From positions 1-45,907 of the forward strand of contig CADCGZ010000038.1 of the NCBI GenBank assembly GCA_902801025.1: a stretch of DNA of 45,907 bases, read 5' to 3'. A program made the translations under genes and the position numbers. The notes under the pieces were generated by a model. That model did no database searches and had not been told where the DNA came from. It saw only the letters and a list, made by a program, of their open reading frames with translations. Shown here piece after piece: positions 1 to 8,500 of this stretch. Every line of letters begins with the position of its first letter. Position 1 is the first letter of the stretch. Source of the DNA: an uncultured bacterium (GTDB lineage: Bacteria > Verrucomicrobiota > Kiritimatiellia > RFP12 > UBA1067).

Positions 1-707
1 CGAAGGTCGCTTCGCGTGGCGAAGTCGCTAGAGGTCTGCGCCCTAGCGGGGGTGCGACGTCCTACTCTCCCCGCTACGCGGGGCCTTTGCCGCCCCCAAT
101 CGCCCCTGGTATTCTCTGCTCATCCCGAAACTCCAACTGCCGCTTCAACCATTTCTCAACCGCGGCAGACTTGCCGCGCCGCGCCCGTGGGGGCGCAAGT
201 GCCTTGGACAACTTGGGGACGATTTGCGCACAACTCCCCACGGGCGCGGGTGGAAGTCCATTTGCCTTGCGTTTTAGAGTCGCGTAGCGCAGAGCAACGC
301 GCCCTTGCTCCGCCCACGGACGGACATCCGCCCGACTTCTCGGCAAACTCAACGCTAATTCAAACACCATACAACCATTTCCCAACACCGACACGGACAC
401 AACAAACCGCCACTCAACCACAACCTTTTCACAACCATTTCCCCAACCATCCAACAACCGCTTCCCAACCCCGCACCGACCATCGGAAACCTCAACCCCA
501 TCCACAACCGTCCTTAAACCCCTTGTCGGACTCGGACATGCAAAGCCCTCCTCCAACCCTCAAACAACCACGCTCCAACCATCCTTCGTGTCGAATCCAA
601 GAAGCACACGATCTCGACACAACCATCCTACATCATGCCCTAAAACCGTCCAATGCGCCGCCTAGTCTGCGATGCGTAACTACCGTACCTCAAAGGCTAG
701 GACCGCC
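1..707. other. No supported gene; C/A-biased low-complexity stretch
   Basis: I see no convincing gene here. Open frames exist on both strands, but none has a recognisable domain, a ribosome binding site or normal composition. From about 340 to 620 the plus strand is strongly C/A-rich with many CAACCA/CAACC runs and few G residues, so the minus strand is a degenerate GGTTG-rich tract. The first 100 bases hold short GC-rich hairpins, for example CCCCGCTACGCGGGG. This is probably decayed or non-coding sequence. Confidence 0.5.
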
Positions 708-958
708 CTATGCCATCATCTGCGGCGGGAGACTGCCGACGCTGTTTATCTTGTCGCCGCCGACAAGAATTCCGACGAGCAGGAACGAGCAGACCGCGAA
801 GCGCCCGAATGTCGTAAGCCCGCGCCAGATCTCGAGCATCCGCGCGAAGGCGTCGCGAACCGGCCGCGAACGCAGCGCCATCACCGCCAGCGACACACCA
901 AGCCCGCACAACGCCAGCCGCATTACGACATTCTGAAACGCCTCAACCATCTCACCTA
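708..958 (-). pseudogene. 5' remnant of the HEIGH metalloprotease-like gene
   Basis: The 80-codon frame starting at 950 matches the first ~80 residues of the 980-residue protein encoded at 29460-26518: both have MRLALCGL near the start, two hydrophobic segments and the string LPPQMM. Similarity continues a few bases upstream of the ATG, where an LRIR-like end of the preceding gene is still visible as GTGAGGATTAGGTGA. The copy stops right after PPQMM, so the large extracellular region and the catalytic HEIGH motif are missing. It is a truncated duplicate; at most it could make a short membrane peptide. Confidence 0.7.
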
Positions 959-986
959 ATCCTCACTGCTCATTCGTCTCACCCTT

Positions 987-1004
987 CGCGGCAAACGTGC
1001 CGCG
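987..1004. repeat. REP-like hairpin (CGCGGCA/TGCCGCG)
   Basis: Seven-base arms CGCGGCA and TGCCGCG flank the loop AACG, followed by ATAAAA and then an ATTCAATCCGCATCACA string. Similar GC hairpin plus CGNATCACATCG combinations lie at about 25570-25640 and 33432-33480, and in part at 41556-41571 and 41826-41850. This points to a short dispersed intergenic repeat. Confidence 0.5.
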
Positions 1005-1125
1005 ATAAAATACACGTCTCAATTCAATCCGCATCACATGGGGCTGACACACGAATGCCTCGTGTTCTGTTTGCCACTTATCGCGTCTGTGTTTTATTTT
1101 GTGTCATAAAAGCGAAATTCACAAA

Positions 1126-1154
1126 ACAAGAGGCTCGGATTCCGCGCCTCTTGT
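1126..1154 (-). terminator. Hairpin downstream of the GIY-YIG-like gene
   Basis: Perfect nine-base arms ACAAGAGGC (1126-1134) and GCCTCTTGT (1146-1154) enclose an 11-base loop, and two flanking A-T pairs extend the stem. On the minus strand the stem is followed by TTTTGTG, a weak U tract. It lies about 95 bases past the stop of the gene at 1248-1658, so a terminator for that gene is plausible. Confidence 0.45.
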
Positions 1155-1247
1155 TTAGCGCAGCTAATCTGGATTCCCCATATTTGCGCAGCGCAAAACC
1201 AGCAGCACCGAGAAAGAGCATGAACCAAAGTTAGAAACTGTAGTGAT

Positions 1248-1658
1248 TTATCCCTCATTACAGACCGTGAACACCCCAAAAGCTTTCGCCAACATTCCTT
1301 TGACCACAATCTTCACATCGCCATGATGATATCCTTGCTTTCCATCCGTCGCACATAGAGGCTTGAATTTGTACAGCAACGCTGCCTCTGCAACATCTCG
1401 ATGGCTGTGTTCATTGCTTATCTCGGCAGTATAGATATAAATATCAGACTTCGTTTCCTTGGCAACCTTTTCCCACTGTGACTTGCGTTCATGCTTTAAA
1501 TGCCGCTCATACATATTCACCGCCTGCCCAATGTCCAACAATTTCCAAGATCCTGATTGACTGTTGTATGCATACACAACATAGATACCACTATACTTAG
1601 CGGTATCAGGTACTCCCGATGCAAATCTCTTGTCAAAGTTTAATTCTATGTTTATCAT
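1248..1658 (-). CDS. GIY-YIG-like small protein
   Basis: A 136-residue soluble protein. Residues 23-29 (SGIYVVY) and 40-46 (LLDIGQA) resemble the paired GIY and YIG strands of the GIY-YIG nuclease fold, followed by an R/H-rich helix (ERHLKHER, 51-58) and a candidate acidic residue at E91 in a helix ending KFKP. The second motif reads DIG rather than YIG and the downstream Asn is not clear, so catalytic activity is uncertain. The start is supported by AAGGAG eight bases before the ATG. It stands alone under promoter cassette A, in the same orientation, with a hairpin behind it. Stand-alone GIY-YIG proteins occur in mobile elements, restriction and repair; I cannot assign a specific role. Confidence 0.6.
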   Translation of the reverse strand: MINIELNFDKRFASGVPDTAKYSGIYVVYAYNSQSGSWKLLDIGQAVNMYERHLKHERKSQWEKVAKETKSDIYIYTAEISNEHSHRDVAEAALLYKFKPLCATDGKQGYHHGDVKIVVKGMLAKAFGVFTVCNEG

Positions 1659-1712
1659 TTTGATTTCTCCTTATTGTGTACGTTGGTATTACGGATCGCT
1701 TCAGTGGCCGCA

Positions 1713-1875
1713 CTCGCAGTCACGCGCAGGAGTATAGAAAAGAATTCCTACAAATTTCCTACAAAATTCCTACAGTTTTGTAGGAAATGGGGGATAAGTG
1801 GGCACCGCGAAAAATGACGCGAAGATTTTTCTATAAATCGCAATAAATGGTATTGACAACTGCCATTTTGGATTA
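1713..1875 (-). promoter_or_regulatory. Promoter-leader cassette, copy A
   Basis: One of five related copies. On the minus strand it has a -35-like TTGTCA (1859-1854) and a -10-like TATAGA (1835-1830) 18 bases apart. The inverted repeat over the -35 box is AATGGTA-N8-TGCCATT with one mismatch. Downstream lies the TGTAGGAA array with the inverted CCTACAAAA at its head, then CTATACTCCTGCGCGTGACTGCGAG, ending about 55 bases before the GIY-YIG-like ATG. Compared with copy B it lacks about 15 bases just upstream of CCGCGAAAAAT. The promoter call is by motif only. Confidence 0.6.
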
Positions 1876-1879
1876 GAGC

Positions 1880-2986
1880 TTATACAGAAACGACCAGCCC
1901 TTTTAGGCTTAGCAATACGAGGACGCCGAGGAGCGCGAAGACGAGGCCAAGCGCGATCTTGGCGGGGATTACATTGCGAGAGGACCATTTCGCCATCTGG
2001 AATGCGTCAGTCGTCTTTGAGGCGAGAATGAAAACTCCGACGAGCGGCGCGATGAACGCGAGGTTGTAGACCGAGAGCAGCGCGAAGGAGCGCCACACCC
2101 CGGGCTCGCGGGAGATTAGCGCGAGGATCGGCACATAGACCTGCCCTGTGCAGAGCGCGTCGAGCAGCGTCACGAGGAACGCACAGCCGAAGCCAGCGAG
2201 GGCGACAGCCGGGCCACTCCAGCTCTCCATCGCAATCTTACGTATAAGCACCTTCACACCTTCCGGCAGCTTCAGAGTCACAACCGAAAATACGGGGATC
2301 TTGCGAAAGCGCGCCGCGTCACGGAAACTCAGGAACGACAGCACAAAGAGCGCGAACGCAAGAAGTACCATCACGACATCGTGAACAATGCGAAGTCCCT
2401 CAAGCGCCTTGAGTGCCTGCATGAGCCCGAGCCCCATCAGCATATATGTGACGAACGTCCCGATGCAGAACGAGAGCCCGCCGATGATTCGCGCCTTGCG
2501 TTTGCGCCCACCGATGGCGAGGATGCCAGCAAGCGAAATCATGATGGCGAAGGAACATGGGTTGAAGCCGTCGACGACACCGGCGAGAACAACTGTCGGA
2601 AGCGTCCAGCGAGACGCGGCGACGGCTGTCTTCGACTCGACGGCCGCGCCCGTAACGGGAATGTTGATTACAGGACTTTCCGGGTCGTCGCAGAGGATCT
2701 GCACATGCTTCGAGAACTCGCCCGGGAGCATGGCCTTAAGCGAAACCGAGAGAGTCGCAGCGGTTCTGGGCTCGATGCGCATAGCCGAGAGCGCGGCATC
2801 AGCACCGCAACAGCCCTTCACCTGCGAAACGGCGACAGGCAAAGTCGAGACGTTGCGAAGCACAACAGACCCTGCGGGAATCTCGCCAAACGCCACACCT
2901 TCGGGTGGGATGGTGAGCCGCGTGGCAGATAGTGCCGAGATGAATGGGGAACAACATAAACAAATGAAAACAACTTTTCTTTTCAT
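1880..2986 (-). CDS. DUF1573 / CcdA-DsbD-like membrane protein (intact copy)
   Basis: A 368-residue membrane protein. A signal peptide (about 1-20) precedes a periplasmic DUF1573-like Ig-fold domain (about 25-120, with RNVSTLPVAVSQVKGCCG and CDDPESPVINIPV). A polytopic domain of the CcdA/DsbD type follows (about 130-368). The family's cysteine pair is visible as GFNPC in the first membrane helix and ALCTG later, the usual arrangement for carrying electrons across the inner membrane to periplasmic thiols. The start has only a weak ribosome binding site. It sits downstream of a HEAT-like gene but behind a likely terminator. The last ~37 codons and the following cassette are duplicated at 11974-12247, and a full paralogue lies at 11966-10835. 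Known family role: disulfide reduction or cytochrome c maturation. The actual partner is unknown. Confidence 0.8.
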   Translation of the reverse strand: MKRKVVFICLCCSPFISALSATRLTIPPEGVAFGEIPAGSVVLRNVSTLPVAVSQVKGCCGADAALSAMRIEPRTAATLSVSLKAMLPGEFSKHVQILCDDPESPVINIPVTGAAVESKTAVAASRWTLPTVVLAGVVDGFNPCSFAIMISLAGILAIGGRKRKARIIGGLSFCIGTFVTYMLMGLGLMQALKALEGLRIVHDVVMVLLAFALFVLSFLSFRDAARFRKIPVFSVVTLKLPEGVKVLIRKIAMESWSGPAVALAGFGCAFLVTLLDALCTGQVYVPILALISREPGVWRSFALLSVYNLAFIAPLVGVFILASKTTDAFQMAKWSSRNVIPAKIALGLVFALLGVLVLLSLKGLVVSV

Positions 2987-3045
2987 GTTTTTACTTTAGC
3001 CGTAGAACGTGTAGATCATGTAGAACTTTTGAGAACTCCGACGGT

Positions 3046-3072
3046 TGAAAAAAGTGGCTCCGTTACCACTTC
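3046..3072 (-). terminator. Rho-independent terminator after the HEAT-like gene
   Basis: On the minus strand AAGTGG-N8-CCACTT forms a six-base stem followed by six T. It starts within ten bases of the stop codon at 3076. The stem is short, so read-through into the DUF1573-CcdA gene is possible. Confidence 0.55.
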
Positions 3073-3075
3073 GCC

Positions 3076-4215
3076 TTAGCTCCGCGTCGCGAAACCGCGA
3101 TTATTGCCTCCTACTATGTTTTCTTTATCTGGGGGCGCTGCCCCCAGACCTCCGAAGCTGTTGAAGTGCCCTTCATGCGGCTGGAACACGCGAAGCAGAG
3201 GGCGCAACGTTAGTGAAGCCTCTTTGCCAGCCGTCGGAGTTCCAATATCCTCCCGACCCTTTATCCGCTTTATCGCCGCGTCGACTGCGGCCGAGCGGCG
3301 TGCGTCGCCCTTGAAGCGCTCTATAAGCGCGATGTCATCCGCGTTGCCGAGATGCCCGATGGACCCGATGCAGACCGTGTCGAGAACGGCGTCGCGCGAC
3401 GGGGCGGACAGGGTTTCGCGCAGGATCGGCAATGCGTCGGCAAAGCCGCGCTCCCCGGCGAGCTGTATCGCCGCGATCCGCGCGACGTTGTTGACGCCGG
3501 GCTTGCAGAGGGCAAGCGTCAGCCGCTTCAGCTCCCCTTCCTGCGCAGCAGTCGCGCGCTTGTCCTCCGCGAGCGAATAGAGCGCTGTCCCTGCGTATGG
3601 CTTAGTCTTCTCGCGCGCCGCCTTGACGAGCACTCCACGCACTCCGCCATCCGGTAGGGCGGGCGCGCCGCGCACGCCGGTTCGCATTGACTCGTCCAGT
3701 TCGTTCACCATCGCCCCCAAATGCTGAATACAGTAGTCGATAACGACAGGCGGATGCTTCCCGCCCTCGAAAATCCCCATCAATGTCTCCGCCAACCCTT
3801 TCGGCGGCGGCTCCTGGCTGCGCAACAAATTCATCACGTCGTTCTTGAGCGCCGCGACGCGCTCAATCCGCATCGCGTCATCTGTCGCACGCAAATACGC
3901 CAACAACGCATCGACGTCTCCCTTCGCCAAATCCCGCCTCCGCGCAATCGACCGAAGCGCGTCGTTCCGCGCCTCGTAGCGGTCGGCGGTCGCCTCGTCC
4001 ATGCCACACACGATCGCGACGGCATCCGACGCGGTGACATTCTCTCGCTCCACCGTCTCCGTCTTCCGCTCCACCGCCTTGACGCGCACCTCGGCGGGTG
4101 TCTGCGCCTCCGGCACTTCCGGCAACGACGGCTGCCGCTCTCGCAAAGCAACCACGACCGCCGCCGCTATCAGCAGCGCAGTCCCGCAGGCAGTCATTAT
4201 CAAACGTTTTGTCAT
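3076..4215 (-). CDS. Membrane-anchored HEAT-like repeat protein with REP-derived tail
   Basis: A 379-residue protein. One N-terminal hydrophobic segment (about 5-24) anchors or exports it; a charged linker follows, then an all-helical region with HEAT-like repeats (for example ARIAAIQLAGERGFADALPI and AVLDTVCIGSIGHLGNADDI). It is clearly paralogous to the protein at 41370-40387. Two differences look like repeat insertions: an extra VRGAPALPDGG stretch read from a GGTAGGGC-type GC repeat at 3653-3680, and a C-terminal extension of about 45 residues that runs through a perfect hairpin at 3128-3148. HEAT repeats usually mediate protein binding. Its place between RHS1's lipoprotein gene and a DUF1573-CcdA gene suggests an accessory envelope role. 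Confidence 0.7.
   Translation of the reverse strand: MTKRLIMTACGTALLIAAAVVVALRERQPSLPEVPEAQTPAEVRVKAVERKTETVERENVTASDAVAIVCGMDEATADRYEARNDALRSIARRRDLAKGDVDALLAYLRATDDAMRIERVAALKNDVMNLLRSQEPPPKGLAETLMGIFEGGKHPPVVIDYCIQHLGAMVNELDESMRTGVRGAPALPDGGVRGVLVKAAREKTKPYAGTALYSLAEDKRATAAQEGELKRLTLALCKPGVNNVARIAAIQLAGERGFADALPILRETLSAPSRDAVLDTVCIGSIGHLGNADDIALIERFKGDARRSAAVDAAIKRIKGREDIGTPTAGKEASLTLRPLLRVFQPHEGHFNSFGGLGAAPPDKENIVGGNNRGFATRS
3128..3148. repeat. Perfect palindrome inside the HEAT-like gene tail
   Basis: The arms TCTGGGGGC and GCCCCCAGA are perfectly complementary around a GCT loop. The palindrome is translated as part of the extra C-terminal tail absent from the paralogue at 40387-41370, so it probably inserted and altered the 3' end of the gene. 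Confidence 0.7.
3653..3680. repeat. GGTAGGGC-type GC repeat in the HEAT-like gene
   Basis: The plus strand reads GGTAGGGCGGGCGCGCC, the same GGTAGGGC head seen on the minus strand in the RHS-gene palindromes. The insertion accounts for an in-frame segment that the paralogue at 40387-41370 lacks. Confidence 0.5.
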
Positions 4216-4309
4216 CTTGCAATCGTGACCCGTAAAGCCTCACACCCCACGCAGAACTACTCCCACTATGATAGCCATTTCACCGTGACACAGCCCCTTG
4301 TTATGCGTA

Positions 4310-5473
4310 TTACTCTCTAACCCTCAAATCTCTGGTAAAAGTGCCGAAAAAAAACTTTATCCGATCATCACGAAAGACATCGTCCATCCCCCTGATGACA
4401 CAACAGCCGTTACCCCACATGTCAACGCTTTCAAGCGAATGGCAGACGTCTATCTTTCTAAAATCAATCTCACACTCATGCTCTGTCTCAACCCAAAGAT
4501 GAAACTCTTTAAGATTGGGGAAACGCGAGAACTGAAGAGCGGCGACATCTTCATTTGTAGCACCATGGCAAACCCAGCACAAAGATTCGACCCTTGGATA
4601 ATCCGACACGCCAGACAATTTAATGCGCCCAACCAATACCAAGCGTTTGCAACAACCAGGAATGTCGGACAATTCCACAGGTGAGGGACCTGAGTTCTCC
4701 ACTCTAAACGTTCTCTCTTTGCCTCCAAGAAAGCCGCTCTTCTCAAATCGCACACATGAAACAAGGCCAACGCCATATGACAGACGCCTGCATGCACACT
4801 CTTTGTCGCAAATAGCAACATCCTCCGTACCAGCGCGATGAGGAGTCTGATGCGGTAGCTCTCGGCTCACGGCAAGTTTAAGAACCTTGATTGAACGATT
4901 GTCGATTAGAGCATCGCTATTCGATATCTTCCCCCCATGGTAGGTCAAGTCAAAATGCTGTAGATTCCTCAGTTTGGCAAATGCACCAAGATCAAGCGGC
5001 TTTTCGTAAGACAGGGAATTGACGCCATAATCTCGGCGAGATCCATAGCAAAGTTCAAGAACATTAGCCATCGGGAATTTCTCCGCCATAGACATCACAT
5101 AGCCCGACTGTCTGCCAATATCTTCATCTATCGTGACATATTCCACAAAACTATTAGAGGGGATATGCGACAGATCCACATTCCCCCTCACCCAAAGGGC
5201 TCTGCACGTATTTGGGATACTTTGCACCTGGAATCCGGCACCCCCTTCGCTATGATCTTCTGATTCTATATACAAACACGGAGTCAGAATCCTGTAGTCA
5301 GAATGACAAGAAACATACAAATCCGAGACATGCGAGTCAACAACATAAGGACCCTCGGCATACGCCCCATCCGCAGTTTGCATATACGTGCACGCCGATA
5401 TCGTCGGCAGGGCGCATAGAGCGCCTGCGCGAAACATATATAAGGCAAGGAATCCATTCAAATGCATTTTCAT
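4310..5473 (-). CDS. LRR-like lipoprotein paired with RHS1
   Basis: A 387-residue predicted lipoprotein. I place the start at 5473, because AAGGAG lies eight bases upstream there; the frame is open further, to 5512. The signal peptide ends in the lipobox ISAC near residue 28. The mature part has irregular leucine-rich segments (for example LRNLQHFDLTYHGGKI, NRSIKVLKLAV, FPNLKEFHLWVE) and several cysteines. The gene begins 42 bases after the RHS1 stop codon and precedes the HEAT-like gene. Its position just after the variable C-terminal domain of an RHS protein is where immunity genes usually lie, so I infer a cognate immunity or tethering lipoprotein. No recognised immunity family is evident. 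Confidence 0.7.
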   Translation of the reverse strand: MKMHLNGFLALYMFRAGALCALPTISACTYMQTADGAYAEGPYVVDSHVSDLYVSCHSDYRILTPCLYIESEDHSEGGAGFQVQSIPNTCRALWVRGNVDLSHIPSNSFVEYVTIDEDIGRQSGYVMSMAEKFPMANVLELCYGSRRDYGVNSLSYEKPLDLGAFAKLRNLQHFDLTYHGGKISNSDALIDNRSIKVLKLAVSRELPHQTPHRAGTEDVAICDKECACRRLSYGVGLVSCVRFEKSGFLGGKERTFRVENSGPSPVELSDIPGCCKRLVLVGRIKLSGVSDYPRVESLCWVCHGATNEDVAALQFSRFPNLKEFHLWVETEHECEIDFRKIDVCHSLESVDMWGNGCCVIRGMDDVFRDDRIKFFFGTFTRDLRVRE

Positions 5474-5515
5474 GGCAAACGACTCCTTATAGAAAGCCCA
5501 AACAACTTGCATTCG

Positions 5516-8500
5516 TCACTTGACGTCATACCCCTTACAATGCTTCTTTGAAGTCTTTAAAAGCTCATTTGCAAGCTTAATCATCGCATTATCACGCCGA
5601 TAGTTTTGCCGATTGAATTCTTCTTCGTTGGCCTTAAGCCCAATAACATGTAATACCTCATGCAAAATTAGACACCCGCATCCTCCCCACGCTTCCGCAT
5701 TGTTCTTCAAACCTTTAGGACATATTATAATCTTGCCTCTGTAGTTAACCAACGACGGGGTCTCATCATTCGGCCTAACATATAGTGCTCCGCTATCCTT
5801 ATTCTTCTCCTCATAACAAGGATCATTGCAACAAGTTGCCTTAAGTCCACCGCTCTCAAGTTTTGCGATTATCTCACTTATTCTCGACTTAATCACAGAG
5901 ACATTATTCCATTTCGTTCTTGCGGTTGACTGAGCACCAGTAAAGAATCCGCCCCCATCCAATATGTTAACAATTTCGTCAACTTCCGCACTAACAATAT
6001 TATCCTTCAATATTGTCTTCAATGTTTTGATAATCTCGCGAATTTCTTTAGAACACTTGCTAGTGAAATCAGAAGGGCAGTCTTCAAAAGCAACTAGTCC
6101 AAGCCAGTCAGTTTTTATGATCGCAGCATTCTCAACAAACGAATATAAACCTCCTTTCGCGACTTGATTATGCAATGGATCCCTTCGATTCCAAACTCCA
6201 TAAACTGCACAATAATGCCGATAATTGTAATAAACCACCCCCGAGTCATCGTCGGCATACTCGCTAGAGAATCGCCAAGGATTCGCCGCAGCAGATGCGC
6301 CGCGCTGGGCGATAACGGTGCCGAACGGCGTGTACTCGTAGTGGGCCGCGATATCGCCATTCTCTGCGACGACCTCGCTCACGTTCTTGTTGCCGTCGTG
6401 AAAGTAGTAGGAAGTTGAAAAGTTGAAAGGTTGAAAAGTTGAAAAGTTCCACACGAGCGGGCGGGTTGCGACGGGCTCTGTCGGATCCCAGATGAAGAGT
6501 TGTGAGTTGGTTGACGTACGCTCGAAGTTTGCGATTTGCAGATATCCGTCATAGACGAACCGCTGGGCGTTCTTCGTCACTCTGCGACCCATGCGGTCAT
6601 AGGACATCGAGATGACAGTGTCACCATTTATCCACCGCACAGGCCGATTCTCGCCGTTGTACTGAACCTCACACACGCCAGTTTCAGTCTTGATCAGCGT
6701 CTGGTTTCCGTCGTCGTCGAATTGTGGTGTAAATTCTTCCTGCGGCGCGTTGGGGACAACGCGCCCTACCAACGTGCACTGGTTGAGGTTGTTTGCCGCG
6801 TAGGTAGTGTTCGTGCCGCGTTCAGACGATGACTCGCGGTTGCCGATGTCGTCGAAAGCGTAAGCGTAGCGGTAGTCGGCATCAATGGCTGCGACGGCGT
6901 TGGTCAATTCGCTCTTTTCGTTGTAGCCGTACGAGAGAGTGTCGTCTTGCGCGAATGCGCTTCCTGACTTAGCACACGTGACACGACGACCAGCAGCATC
7001 ATAGGTGTAATCGTACTGCGAAATGATATTGGTCGGAGTCGCATTGCAGACCTGAAGCAACAGGTTGTTGGCATCATAAGTCCATGTGGCGGTAAGACCG
7101 TTGGGGTAAGCGAGGGAGGACTTGAGATCGGAGCCGTCAAGATAGTTCCACACAAACGAAGTTTCGCTTCCGTCGGCGAGCATCGACGCGAGACGGCCGG
7201 TGGCGGGATCGTAGGCGAGGGTGGACTGGCGCTGCGGCTGGCAGGGGGCTGCCAGCCCTACCAAACTGTAGCCTTGGGAACGGCCATAGTTATCCCAATG
7301 GCGTATGATGGTATTTGTTCCGGAGACGCCGATAACGGTTTCGTTGGTGAGAGAGCCGAAGGAGTCGTAGAGGAACGTCGTCACTCCTGCGGCATCATGC
7401 GCTTCGGTCTGACGACCGAGGGTGTCGTAGGAGAGAGATATCGTCGGCGTGCCGTCGGAGTAGACGGTGTTGGTAAGGCTACCCCAGTTGTCATAGGCAT
7501 AGTCGGTGACAATGCCACGAGCCCAGATGCGGCGGGAGAGTTTGCCGGAGGGGGTGTAGCTGTAGGTCGGGCCTTTGCAGTCGGCGTAAACTTTATTGGT
7601 CATGGAACCAGACGCTTCGTCATAAAGCCAGGTGGTTACGTCGCCTTGAACGGGCGAGACGCCCGTTCCCCCAGTCTCGTCACGGTAGGTGGTCATCGTG
7701 ACCTTATTGCCGAAGATGTCATAGGTGTAGCGAACGGGGTAGGTCGCGCCGCCTTCGTAGGTCTTACGGCCACGGAGATTGTACTCGTAAACCGTGGCAT
7801 TGCCAAGAGGATCTGTGACAGAGGCAAGATTGCCGAATTGGTCGTAGGCGTAGGTTGTACGGTTGCCAAGCGCGTCGATGGAAGCCGAGCGCTGGCCGAG
7901 GGAATTGTACTCGGTACGGCGGGTGTTACCACGGCCGTCGGTTTGCGCGACTTGGCGGCCAAGGGCGTCGTACGCGACAGTATTGGTAACTGCGGAAACA
8001 GACACATCCTTCAACGAAACACCATAACGAGAAAGCGACAGTGGCATGTTGGTCGCGTATGGGACGGTTTGTCGCGAGGTGACGAAAGAAGAATCGACAA
8101 GCGTTTCAGTTTCGGTCACGTTGCCGCGAACGTCGAAGGAGCGCAAACGCGCGGGAAGAGTGGCGATAAGGCCGGTGAGTTGGCGCGCAGAAGAAGTGAC
8201 GAGTGGCGCGATGGAGGAATCAGAACAGGAGACGATGTTGGTTTGGGTGAGCCAGATGATGGAGTCGTCGAGAACGAAAGAGGAGAGCGTTTCGGTTTTG
8301 CGCCATTCCGTCTCGGCCGGCACGGAGGCCGGCCCTCCCTGCGGCGCGCTGGGGACAGCGCGCCCTACCGTCTTTGTTGTCGCTACGCGATTACCAAGAA
8401 CATCATAAGTGTATTCGACGGTTGGCTCGTAGTCGGCGGAGGTGGAGACGAGGCGACCAAACGAGTCGTAGGCATTAACGGTCGCAAGAATCGCGCCCTG

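Noticed and set aside
74..556. Minus-strand 160-codon open frame
   Set aside because: GGTTG-biased composition, no recognisable fold and no upstream ribosome binding site; treated as non-coding.
16..936. Long plus-strand open frame of 306 codons
   Set aside because: Composition follows the C/A-rich tract, there is no ribosome binding site or domain, and its end runs antisense to the truncated metalloprotease copy.
1880..1990. The 72-codon frame at 1770-1988 as a separate gene
   Set aside because: It is an out-of-phase reading of the 3' end of the DUF1573-CcdA gene running into cassette A.
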